Shown piece after piece: positions 26,456-36,766 of a DNA stretch of 64,000 nucleotides (the stretch's first letter is position 1; the number at the start of each line of letters is the position of its first letter). Made by a program: the position numbers and the translations under genes. Source of the DNA: Enterobacter sp. Ag1 (lineage in GTDB: Bacteria > Pseudomonadota > Gammaproteobacteria > Enterobacterales > Enterobacteriaceae); contig AKXM01000034.1 in NCBI GenBank assembly GCA_000277545.1, positions 238,445 to 302,444 of the forward strand. Reading direction: 5' to 3'. The notes beneath the pieces are model-generated. The model was not told the origin of the DNA. It ran no database searches and saw only the letters and a program-made list of their open reading frames with translations.

Positions 26456-27961
26456 ATGCGCTTCACTAACCGCTGGCTGATTCTGGCGATCCTGACCAGC
26501 ACCCTTTTCCTGATCATTATAGATATGACGGTGCTTTACACGGCACTGCCCAGGCTCACCCAGGCCTTAAACGCTACGGCGTCTGAAAAACTGTGGATCA
26601 TTAACGCCTACCCGCTGGTGGCGGCGGGCCTGCTACCCGGCGCGGGCATGCTGAGTGACCGCCTGGGCCACAAGCTGCTCTTTATGTCCGGATTACCTGT
26701 TTTCGGCCTCGCTTCGCTCTGCGCGGCCTACTCGCCCACGGCTGAACTGCTGATCGCTTCTCGCGTGTTTCTGGCTATAGGTGCCACGATGATGATGCCA
26801 GCCACGCTTGCCATCGTGCGTCAGGTCTTTACCAACGAGCGCGAACGGGCGCTGGCCATCGGCATTTGGTCTGCCGTGGCTTCTGCCGCCGCGGCGCTTG
26901 GCCCGGTTATTGGCGGCGTGCTGCTGGAGTACTTCTGGTGGGGATCGGTCTTCCTGATTAACGTGCCGGTCGTCTTGCTGGTTATCGTTTTTGCCTGGTT
27001 CTTGATCCCACGGGATGCGGGGAACGCCAACCGTCCCTGTGATTTCACCGCTTCACTGCTGATTATGCTTGGCCTTGTAGGCGTGATTTACGCGCTCAAG
27101 GAACTCAGCAAGATGGATGCCTCGTGGCTAACCATCGCCGGCTCTTTGCTGGCTGGCGTCGTCTTTTTAACGCTGTTTGTTCGTCGCCAACAGCGTTCGG
27201 CCCAGCCGATGATCGATTTCTCGCTGTTCCGTAACCGCATGTTTGCCAGCGGCATTAGCGTGGCGATTATCACCATGATCGCGCTAACCGGCATTGAGCT
27301 GGTGTTGACCCAGCGCCTGCAGCTTGTCCTGGGCCTGACGCCGCTGTTAGCCGGGCTGTCGATTCTGCCTATTCCGATTGGCTCGGCCCTGGCTTCACCG
27401 CTGGCCGGCGTCGTGCTGCCACGCTGGGGCGGCGCAAAACTTATGGTCTTCGGCCTGCTGGTGACAGCGATGGGTATGACGGGTATGGCTTTGCTGGCCG
27501 ATTACAGTCTGACGCCACAGCTCGCCGCGCTGTTTGTCATCGGGCTTGGGCTCGGCGTGGCGTTTACCGCCGCATCAACATCCATCATGCTCAATGCCCC
27601 GGAAGAAAAAGCCGGCATGGTCGCCGCGATTGAGGATGTCTCATGGGAAATGGGCGGCGTACTTGGCGTGACGCTGCTGGGCGGCCTGATGACCGCGGTC
27701 TACAGCGCAAGCCTGGTGTTGCCTGAAGGCCTGGTGGCAGGAAACAGCGCGTACGACAGTCTGGATGAGGCTCTGCACCTTGCAGGCTCGATGAGCACGG
27801 CAAGCGCCGCCCTGCTGAAAGAGCTGGCGCGAAACGCCTTCAGCCATGCCTATCTGACGGTGATTATCTGCGCCGCCGTGCTGGTCGCCGTCAGCACCGC
27901 GATCTTGAAATATGTGCTGCGCCAGCCGGAAAAGCTGTCCAGCCAGCGTGTTAAAAACTGA
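26456..27961 (+). CDS. DHA2-family MFS multidrug efflux pump (SmvA/QacA-like)
   Basis: A 501-residue membrane protein with about fourteen helices, motif A as GAGMLSDRLGHKLLF, and the drug/H+ antiporter motif C (SAAAALGPVIGGVLLEYFWWGSVFLINVP). It resembles SmvA and QacA pumps, which export cationic biocides and dyes, but differs enough from Salmonella SmvA that I give no symbol. AGAGG precedes ATG 26456. A TetR gene follows after 41 bp and probably shares the operon. Confidence 0.85.
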   Translation: MRFTNRWLILAILTSTLFLIIIDMTVLYTALPRLTQALNATASEKLWIINAYPLVAAGLLPGAGMLSDRLGHKLLFMSGLPVFGLASLCAAYSPTAELLIASRVFLAIGATMMMPATLAIVRQVFTNERERALAIGIWSAVASAAAALGPVIGGVLLEYFWWGSVFLINVPVVLLVIVFAWFLIPRDAGNANRPCDFTASLLIMLGLVGVIYALKELSKMDASWLTIAGSLLAGVVFLTLFVRRQQRSAQPMIDFSLFRNRMFASGISVAIITMIALTGIELVLTQRLQLVLGLTPLLAGLSILPIPIGSALASPLAGVVLPRWGGAKLMVFGLLVTAMGMTGMALLADYSLTPQLAALFVIGLGLGVAFTAASTSIMLNAPEEKAGMVAAIEDVSWEMGGVLGVTLLGGLMTAVYSASLVLPEGLVAGNSAYDSLDEALHLAGSMSTASAALLKELARNAFSHAYLTVIICAAVLVAVSTAILKYVLRQPEKLSSQRVKN

Positions 27962-28002
27962 TAAGATGCTCCATCAGCGATTCAGATAACCGTGGAAACG
28001 TC

Positions 28003-28584
28003 ATGAAAGAAGCACCGGACACGCTAAGAAGCAAAATCCTGAGCGGGGCCATTGAGCTGTTCATTGAGAAAGGCATTGAAAAGGTGACCACCCGCGAACT
28101 CACCGAGCGGGTGGGTATTTCACGGAGCCACATTTACCACTACTTCAGCGACTGGCAAACGCTTTGCATTGAAGCGATGACCGCGTTTTTGATGGCCGAT
28201 CTGCACAAGTTTACCGCTGAAACCAACACGTTTTCCCCGGAAGATAAGCTGCAACGCTTGATCCACACGTATCTCCCTCACGCGCCGGACGCTGTCTGGC
28301 AGCTTTACGGCGCGCTGTGGCACCAGGCAGCGCACAGCAGCGTATGGGCCGAGCTTGCGCTGGTGATGACGCAAAAATGGGAAAAAGTGCTGGCCGATAT
28401 CGTCGATGACGGCATTGCGGCCGGCGTGTTTAAAGCGGTGGATGCCGCCAGAGCTACGCGCCAGTTTAGCGCCCTGCTCAACGGTTATGCCGACAAACTG
28501 CTGGTCGCCTCAGCCCCTGCCGACAGGCAGCTGGCGCTGGACGACATCGACAGTTTTATTCGCCTGGTCCTGCGGGCGGGTTAA
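28003..28584 (+). CDS. TetR-family regulator of the DHA2 pump
   Basis: A 193-residue TetR-type repressor. The N-terminal helix-turn-helix is KVTTRELTERVGISRSHIYHYFSDW. It lies 41 bp after the pump gene on the same strand. A twin palindrome in the pump promoter is its likely operator, which would give negative feedback on both genes. In Klebsiella the related SmvR gene is divergent from smvA, so the order here differs. The last bases overlap the convergent kup stop (shared TTAA). Confidence 0.85.
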   Translation: MKEAPDTLRSKILSGAIELFIEKGIEKVTTRELTERVGISRSHIYHYFSDWQTLCIEAMTAFLMADLHKFTAETNTFSPEDKLQRLIHTYLPHAPDAVWQLYGALWHQAAHSSVWAELALVMTQKWEKVLADIVDDGIAAGVFKAVDAARATRQFSALLNGYADKLLVASAPADRQLALDDIDSFIRLVLRAG

Positions 28585-30473
28585 ATTGCTATCCGCCGGC
28601 TGATCTCTACCACGCTGTCGCTCGGCAGGCGGTAATAGTGCGTCACGTGCGTGGCGTTTCTCACCATGAACGCGAAGCACTTACGCTGCCAGGCTGGCAT
28701 CCCCTGCCCGTCCTCACGGGCCACGATGGTTTCATGGCCCAGATAGTAGGTCACATCCTCCACGCGGAAGGCACACGCCATCTCTCCCAGCCTCGCCATA
28801 AGCTCAGGAATATGCGGTCTTTCCATAAAGCCGTACTGGGCGATACCGCGCCAGTAATTCGGTGCCTGCTCCACAATTACCAGCCGTTCTCCAGCCGGTA
28901 CGCGCGGGACGTTCATGATAGAAATGGTCAGCGAAAGTACCTGCTCCTGCAGCGCGTGGTTGCGCGCCACATGCCACCGCATCACCGGCGGAATACCGTT
29001 GCGCGTTTTGGTCAGAAACACCGCTGAACCCTGCACGCGCGGCACGCCACGCTCTTTCAGCGCGGCGAAGAAGGTGTTCACATCGATCACCTTTTCGTTC
29101 ACCGCCCTGGACGCCGCCGCCGCGCCACGGTGCCAGACCAGCATCGTCGTGCAGACAATCGCCGCCAGCAGCAGTGGAATATAACCGCCCTCCAGTACCT
29201 TGATCAGATTAGCGATCAGGAAGCAGGTATCGACGATCAAAAAGCCCCCCGCCACCAGCGCGCTGGTCAGCCGCCGCCACTGCCAGATGTGACGCATCGC
29301 CACGTACAGCAGCCCGGAGGTCATCAGCATGGTGAGAGATACCGCAATCCCGTAAGCCGCCGCCAGGTTCTCAGACGACCTGAAGAACACCGTCAGGAAC
29401 AGCGTGACGCCCATCAACAGCCAGTTGATCACGCCGATATAAATTTGCCCGTAGCTCTCCGCCGCCGTCTGGCGAATGCGCAGGCGCGGTAGCCAGCCCA
29501 ATTGAATCGCCTGCCGGGTCATCGAAAATGCCCCGGTGATAATCGCCTGACTGGCAATAATGGTGGCCAGCGTGGCAAGGATCACCAGCGGGATCAGCAG
29601 TGCCGGCGGGCAAAGGCGGAAGAAGATATTCTGGGTGATATCGGCCCCGGAAAGGATCAGCGCCGACTGCCCCGCATAGTTCAGCAGCAGGCTCGGGAAG
29701 ACCACGCCGTACCACGCCATCCAGATAGGTTTTTTCCCGAAATGCCCCATGTCGGCATACAGCGCTTCCGCCCCGGTGACGCACAGAAACACGCCGCCCA
29801 GCACCATAAAACTGACAAAACCGTTAGAGACGAGAAACTGCAGGCCGTACAAGGGATTGATAGCCAGCAGCACGGCCGGATGCTGCGCGATACCCCAAAT
29901 CCCAAGCCCGGCGATAGCAATAAACCACAGCGCCATAATCGGCCCGAAAACTTTACCTATCTTAGCCGTGCCGAAAGGCTGCACGGCAAACAGCAGTACC
30001 AGAATCGTCACCGCAATTGGCAGCACCCAGGTTTCGGCCTCCGGCAGGATAATATTCAGCCCTTCAATGGCGGAGAGCACTGAAATTGCGGGCGTAATCG
30101 CTCCGTCACCGTAGATCAGCGCCGCGCCCAATAAAGCCGCCAGCACCACCCAACGCGAGCCTTTGTCTCTCGCCACCAGCAGCGACATCAGCGCCATAAT
30201 GCCGCCTTCCCCGTGGTTGTCGATGCGCATCGCAAACATCGCATACTTCACCGAGGTGATGAGGATCAGCGTCCAGATAATCAGCGACAGCAGACCCAGG
30301 ATAACCGACGGGGTCGGATCGTTGCCGGATAACAGCAGCACCGTTTTCAGGGTATAAAGCGGGCTGGTGCCGATATCGCCAAACACCACGCCGAGGGCGC
30401 TTCCCGCGAGGATAAATTTATGCGGCGTTGTCCCGGAGGCTTCCGCGCCGTCCGTCTGCGACAGGTTTGTCAT
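28581..30473 (-). CDS. kup: KUP-family potassium uptake protein
   Basis: A 630-residue potassium transporter with about twelve membrane segments in the first 450 residues and a cytoplasmic tail. Family motifs are ALGVVFGDIGTSPLYTLKT, GEGGIMALMSLL and GAEALYADMGHFGKKPI. It is a proton-coupled low-affinity K+ importer. Clear differences from E. coli Kup (for example YGDGAITPAISV against YGEVVITPAISV) suggest a paralogue rather than the housekeeping copy. AAAGGA lies upstream of ATG 30473. Confidence 0.87.
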   Translation of the reverse strand: MTNLSQTDGAEASGTTPHKFILAGSALGVVFGDIGTSPLYTLKTVLLLSGNDPTPSVILGLLSLIIWTLILITSVKYAMFAMRIDNHGEGGIMALMSLLVARDKGSRWVVLAALLGAALIYGDGAITPAISVLSAIEGLNIILPEAETWVLPIAVTILVLLFAVQPFGTAKIGKVFGPIMALWFIAIAGLGIWGIAQHPAVLLAINPLYGLQFLVSNGFVSFMVLGGVFLCVTGAEALYADMGHFGKKPIWMAWYGVVFPSLLLNYAGQSALILSGADITQNIFFRLCPPALLIPLVILATLATIIASQAIITGAFSMTRQAIQLGWLPRLRIRQTAAESYGQIYIGVINWLLMGVTLFLTVFFRSSENLAAAYGIAVSLTMLMTSGLLYVAMRHIWQWRRLTSALVAGGFLIVDTCFLIANLIKVLEGGYIPLLLAAIVCTTMLVWHRGAAAASRAVNEKVIDVNTFFAALKERGVPRVQGSAVFLTKTRNGIPPVMRWHVARNHALQEQVLSLTISIMNVPRVPAGERLVIVEQAPNYWRGIAQYGFMERPHIPELMARLGEMACAFRVEDVTYYLGHETIVAREDGQGMPAWQRKCFAFMVRNATHVTHYYRLPSDSVVEISRRIAI

Positions 30474-30558
30474 GTCCAGTCCTTTCTGTGATTTTTCTGG
30501 CTGTTGCCATCACAAAGTATAGAGGTGGATAAAAAACTTAAGATAAACAGTGGCAAAT

Positions 30559-30588
30559 AAAAAAGGCCCAACGGTTCCCCGCCAGGCC
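30559..30588 (-). terminator. Terminator of the budABC operon
   Basis: On the minus strand, 10-base arms GGCCTGGCGG and CCGTTGGGCC pair completely (three G-U pairs) around GGAA and are followed by six T residues, 29 bases after the budC stop. Confidence 0.8.
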
Positions 30589-30616
30589 AAAAGGTACTCC
30601 ACATTAAAACCTTTTT

Positions 30617-33086
<2,470 letters not shown>

Positions 33087-33109
33087 GGCTCACATCTCCT
33101 CAGGGAACG

Positions 33110-33889
33110 CTAGTTTTCAACCGCGCGGATAGCCGCGTCGAGATTTTCGGGGTGCAGGTTGGCGTTAAGAAATGCACTGTCTGCCGGAAGATCGATCATC
33201 AGCTTGTGGATCTCACCGAAGGTCAGCTCGCCTTGCTCCAGCTGATAATCGAGCAGATGCCCGCCGCCCTGGCGGTCATCGGTAATAAAGTGTTCGTGAT
33301 AGCCCGCCACGTTGATGCCCTGCATATGCTGTGGGGTGCGGAACCCCACCAGCACGCCTTTACGGCCGTTAAAGCGGAACACCGGCTGGTCGTCCAGCAC
33401 GTCTGTCATCGCGCGATATGGCGGCTTCTGGCGCGGTACCGTGCGGGTATGTGCGTGGTGGAAATGACCGTCGATGCGCAGCGCACAAAACAGGTTATCG
33501 GAGGGAATTTTTGCGTCGATAATCTCGTGCAGTTTCTGACGGCTGGTCAGGCTATTGATGCGCAAGCGGTATTGCGGTTTAAACCAGGTCATCACCGCAA
33601 ACGGGGTTTTCTGCTGCGGGCTGGCCGCTCTGGCGCTGCCGTCTGACCGTAATTGATACACGTTGCTGTTGAAGGCAATCATCTCGCCGTCCAGCTCGTT
33701 AAAGGTCCCCAGGCCAAAGTCACCGTGCTTAAGCAGGTCGGCCATGGTGGTTTCCCCTTCATAGACGCCGCTCAATAATGCGCTCATCAATGAAGTCTGA
33801 TATATCATGTTTTCTTTATTGGCTGCGGCGAAGGTCTCGACCATCTCTAAAAGACTTTCTTCGCAGGAACATAGAGTTAGATCGCTCAT
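33110..33889 (-). CDS. budA: Acetolactate decarboxylase
   Basis: A 259-residue enzyme, the length of Klebsiella BudA, converting acetolactate to acetoin. Zinc-site region YHEHFITDDRQGGGHLLDY and the conserved block TPPQHMQGINVAG-like FRTPQHMQGINVAG are present. ATG 33889 is chosen: GAGGTGA lies eight bases upstream, whereas the longer frame from 33925 has no such site. First gene of budABC; the operon diverts pyruvate away from acids during fermentation. Confidence 0.93.
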   Translation of the reverse strand: MSDLTLCSCEESLLEMVETFAAANKENMIYQTSLMSALLSGVYEGETTMADLLKHGDFGLGTFNELDGEMIAFNSNVYQLRSDGSARAASPQQKTPFAVMTWFKPQYRLRINSLTSRQKLHEIIDAKIPSDNLFCALRIDGHFHHAHTRTVPRQKPPYRAMTDVLDDQPVFRFNGRKGVLVGFRTPQHMQGINVAGYHEHFITDDRQGGGHLLDYQLEQGELTFGEIHKLMIDLPADSAFLNANLHPENLDAAIRAVEN

Positions 33890-33939
33890 GGCGTCTGTCA
33901 CCTCGGGCTGAAGGTTAAGAAACATTAATTAAATGTTGA

Positions 33940-33955
33940 CGTGATCCAGCTCACA
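33940..33955. promoter_or_regulatory. CRP-like site in the budA-budR intergenic region
   Basis: On the minus strand TGTGAGCTGGATCACG matches the CRP consensus TGTGA-N6-TCACA except for the last base. It lies midway between divergent budA and budR. CRP control is inferred; LysR binding in the same region is also likely. Confidence 0.5.
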
Positions 33956-33996
33956 GTTCCAATATAAAAGCCCTTCTGGTTTGAGACGTTTTCGAT

Positions 33997-34875
33997 ATGG
34001 AACTTCGCTATCTCCGCTATTTTGTCGCCGTTGCCCAGACGCATAATTTCACCCGGGCAGCCGAGCTGTTGGGTATTTCGCAGCCTCCTCTTAGCCAGCA
34101 GATTCAGCGCCTGGAGCGTGAAGTGGGCACGCCCCTGCTGCACCGCTTGACCAGAGGTGTAGAGCTGACGGATGCGGGAGAAGCGTTTTATCAGGATGCC
34201 TGCCAGATTCTGGCCCACAGCGATGCCGCGCTGGAGAAAGCCCGCGGCATTGCCCGCGGTATTAACGGCAAGCTGTCGCTCGGGATAACCAGTTCAAACG
34301 CGTTCAATCCAAAGATTTTTTCCCTGCTGCGCCAGTTTCAGGCGCACTATCCGGCCATCGAACTGCGCCAGCGAGAAACCAATATGGCGGGCCTGATGCA
34401 GGAGCTGGATGATGGCTTGCTGGACGTGGCGTTTGTGCGCCTGCCCTGTGAAAGCAGCAAGCGGTTTACGCTCAAGCTAATTGACGAAGAGCCGATGATG
34501 ATTGCCCTGCACAAGGACCATCCTCTATCCGGGGAGAAAGAACTGGCCCTGCAGGCGCTGGCCGATGTGCCGCCAGTGCTGTTCCCGGAAGAAGTGGCCC
34601 CCGGATTATATGAACTGATGTATAACGCCTGCCTGCGGGCGGGCATCGATCTGAAAAGTGCCTGCCAGGCTTCGCAAATTTCTTCCTCGTTAAGCATGGT
34701 CTCGGCAGGCTTCGGGTTCGCCTTAGTTCCCCAATCGATGACCTGCATCGCCTGCCCGAACGTCACCTTCCACGCGATTCGCGGTGACCAGGTGAAAACG
34801 GACATTGCGCTGGCCTGGCGGCAGTTTGAACGCTCTCCGACGGTGAAACGCTTTATCCAGCTGTTCGCCCACTGA
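33997..34875 (+). CDS. budR: LysR-type activator of the bud operon
   Basis: A 292-residue LysR regulator with the N-terminal helix-turn-helix NFTRAAELLGISQPPLSQQIQRLERE. It is divergent from budABC with 107 bp between, the same layout as budR/alsR in Klebsiella and relatives, where it activates the operon in response to acetate and low pH. Confidence 0.9.
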   Translation: MELRYLRYFVAVAQTHNFTRAAELLGISQPPLSQQIQRLEREVGTPLLHRLTRGVELTDAGEAFYQDACQILAHSDAALEKARGIARGINGKLSLGITSSNAFNPKIFSLLRQFQAHYPAIELRQRETNMAGLMQELDDGLLDVAFVRLPCESSKRFTLKLIDEEPMMIALHKDHPLSGEKELALQALADVPPVLFPEEVAPGLYELMYNACLRAGIDLKSACQASQISSSLSMVSAGFGFALVPQSMTCIACPNVTFHAIRGDQVKTDIALAWRQFERSPTVKRFIQLFAH

Positions 34876-34903
34876 GCCTGGCCGCAACGACATCGCTCCC
34901 TGA

Positions 34904-34927
34904 GTGACCCAATGCTACAATAGTCAC
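34904..34927 (+). promoter_or_regulatory. Operator upstream of the RND-system tetR gene
   Basis: A 24-bp dyad of the form GTGACC-N12-AGTCAC, 30 bases before the TetR start. A -10-like TACAAT (34916-34921) lies inside it. The spacing and outer bases equal those of the site before the RND operon (35585-35608), suggesting one repressor binds both. Confidence 0.6.
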
Positions 34928-34957
34928 CATTCACAAATCCGAACACAGGGAGAAAAT

Positions 34958-35575
34958 ATGTCTGAAACTCACGTTCAGGGCGGGGAAACCAGAGGGCCTG
35001 CGGAACACAGCGTCAGGGAACAGATCATCGAGGCAGCGACCGAATTCTTTGGCCACTACGGGTTTGAAAAAACGACGGTATCCGATCTCGCCAAAGCCAT
35101 CGGCTATTCTAAGGCTTATATCTACAAGTTCTTCAAATCCAAGCAGGAAATCGGCGAAGTTATCTGCGACAACCGCCTGACAAAGATGATGGCAATCGTC
35201 AGTCAGTCGGTGGATGACGCCCCCGGTGCGTCGGCTAAGCTGCGGGCGATGTTCAGCGCGCTCATTGCCGCAGGCAGCGATCTGTTTTTCTACGACCGTA
35301 AGCTCCACGACATCGCCATTGTTTCCTGCCTGGAAAACTGGCCCTCGGCCGAACGCTACAAGCTGCAGCTGCGGGAAGTGCTTACCGCCATTATTCATGC
35401 AGGCCGCCAGTCCGGTGAATTTGAGCGCCGCAGCCCGATGGATGAAACCGTTAACGCCGTTTTTCTCGTCATGCTGCCGTATATCAGCCCGATACAGCTG
35501 CAATACAACCTCGAACTGGCTAAGCAAGCCGAACAGCTTTTGCCCGCGCTGATCCTAAAAAGTTTAATGCCCTGA
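34958..35575 (+). CDS. TetR-family regulator of the adjacent RND pump
   Basis: A 205-residue TetR-type repressor with helix-turn-helix TTVSDLAKAIGYSKAYIYKFFKSKQ and an all-helical ligand domain. AGGGAG precedes ATG 34958. It is followed on the same strand by an RND adaptor/pump pair. Paired GTGACC...GTCAC operators before its own gene and before the pump genes point to autoregulation plus pump control. Confidence 0.87.
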   Translation: MSETHVQGGETRGPAEHSVREQIIEAATEFFGHYGFEKTTVSDLAKAIGYSKAYIYKFFKSKQEIGEVICDNRLTKMMAIVSQSVDDAPGASAKLRAMFSALIAAGSDLFFYDRKLHDIAIVSCLENWPSAERYKLQLREVLTAIIHAGRQSGEFERRSPMDETVNAVFLVMLPYISPIQLQYNLELAKQAEQLLPALILKSLMP

Positions 35576-35584
35576 TCGCATCTT

Positions 35585-35620
35585 GTGACCATTGACTAAA
35601 TTGGTCACTTGAATAATTAT
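35585..35620 (+). promoter_or_regulatory. Operator and promoter of the RND operon
   Basis: A perfect dyad GTGACC-N12-GGTCAC (35585-35608) contains the -35 element TTGACT (35592-35597) in its centre; an AT-rich -10 candidate (around AATTAT, 35615-35620) follows with a 17-bp spacer. Repressor binding would block polymerase. Confidence 0.65.
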
Positions 35621-35653
35621 CTGCGTTCCTGCTCCGCGTTTATAAGGGAACGT

Positions 35654-36766
35654 ATGTTTCGTCTTCAGCCTTTTCCAGCCGCCGTGGCGCTGCTGTGCTC
35701 GGCGCTCACCGCCTGCGGTGACTCATCTCAGCCAGAGGATCCGCGTACCGAACCTCCGCTGGTTCGCGTTGTCGCGGTTCAGTCCGCCAATGATGACGCC
35801 CGGGCTTTTACCGGCATTGTCGCCTCCCGAATCCAAAGCGACCTCGGTTTTCGCGTTCCGGGAAAAATTCTTGAGCGCCTGGTGGACAAAGGCCAGACGG
35901 TAAAAAACGGCCAGCCCCTGCTCCGACTCGATCCTCAGGATTTAAGTCTGCAGGCTAAAGCGCAGGATCAGGCCGTCGCCGCTGCCAAAGCCCGCGCTAA
36001 ACAGGCCGCCGCCGATGAGGCCCGCTACAGAAGCATTGTCGGCAGCGGCGCGATTTCAGCCTCGCAGTACGATCAAATCAAAGCCCAGGCCGACAGCGCC
36101 AGAGCGGATCTGCAGGCGGCCATTGCCCAGGCCAATGTGGCTAAAAACGCCATGAATTATGCGGTGCTGACGGCTGATTCTGACGGCGTGATCGTGGATA
36201 CGCTGGCCGAGCCAGGCCAGGTTGTCGCCGCCGGGCAAGGGGTGATTCGTCTCGCCCGGGCGGGCCAGCGTGAAGCGGTCGTCGATTTGCCGGAAACGCT
36301 GCGCCCGGCGCTGGGCACCGTAGCTCAGGCTCATCTTTACGGTTCAGATAACGCTCCCGTGGCCGCTACCTTACGTCAGCTTTCCGACGCCGCCGACCCA
36401 CAAACCCGCACATTTGAAGCGAAGTTTGTGCTCGCTGGCGCACTTGCCCAGGCGCCGCTCGGCAGCACGGTGACCGTCACCATTCCTGACGCAGGCACTC
36501 CCTCACAAAACGTGATTGTGCCTTTGGCCTCGCTCTATGACGCCGGGAAAGAGAAAGGCACCGGCATTTGGGTGGTAAGCGGTAAACCGGCCAAAGTTAG
36601 CTGGCACCCGGTGAGCATCCGCCGCATCACCGATGAATCCGCCATTGTTGCCACCCAAATCGACAGCCACGCCAGCATCGTTGCCCTCGGCGCACATCTG
36701 CTGCATGACGGCGAAGAAGTCAGACTGCTTGCACAGGGCGCCACCGATCTGGCGGGAGCACCGTAA
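35654..36766 (+). CDS. RND efflux periplasmic adaptor (membrane fusion protein)
   Basis: A 370-residue lipoprotein adaptor with signal peptide and lipobox LTAC (Cys22). The hairpin domain is a long Ala/Gln/Lys-rich coiled coil (about 110-185, KAQDQAVAAAKARAKQAAADEARY), flanked by lipoyl halves (GFRVPGKILERLVDKGQTV and ADSDGVIVDTLAEPGQVV). It bridges the pump to an outer-membrane channel. ATG 35654 has AAGGGAA upstream; the frame continues 15 codons further 5' without support. Its stop overlaps the pump start by one base. Confidence 0.88.
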   Translation: MFRLQPFPAAVALLCSALTACGDSSQPEDPRTEPPLVRVVAVQSANDDARAFTGIVASRIQSDLGFRVPGKILERLVDKGQTVKNGQPLLRLDPQDLSLQAKAQDQAVAAAKARAKQAAADEARYRSIVGSGAISASQYDQIKAQADSARADLQAAIAQANVAKNAMNYAVLTADSDGVIVDTLAEPGQVVAAGQGVIRLARAGQREAVVDLPETLRPALGTVAQAHLYGSDNAPVAATLRQLSDAADPQTRTFEAKFVLAGALAQAPLGSTVTVTIPDAGTPSQNVIVPLASLYDAGKEKGTGIWVVSGKPAKVSWHPVSIRRITDESAIVATQIDSHASIVALGAHLLHDGEEVRLLAQGATDLAGAP

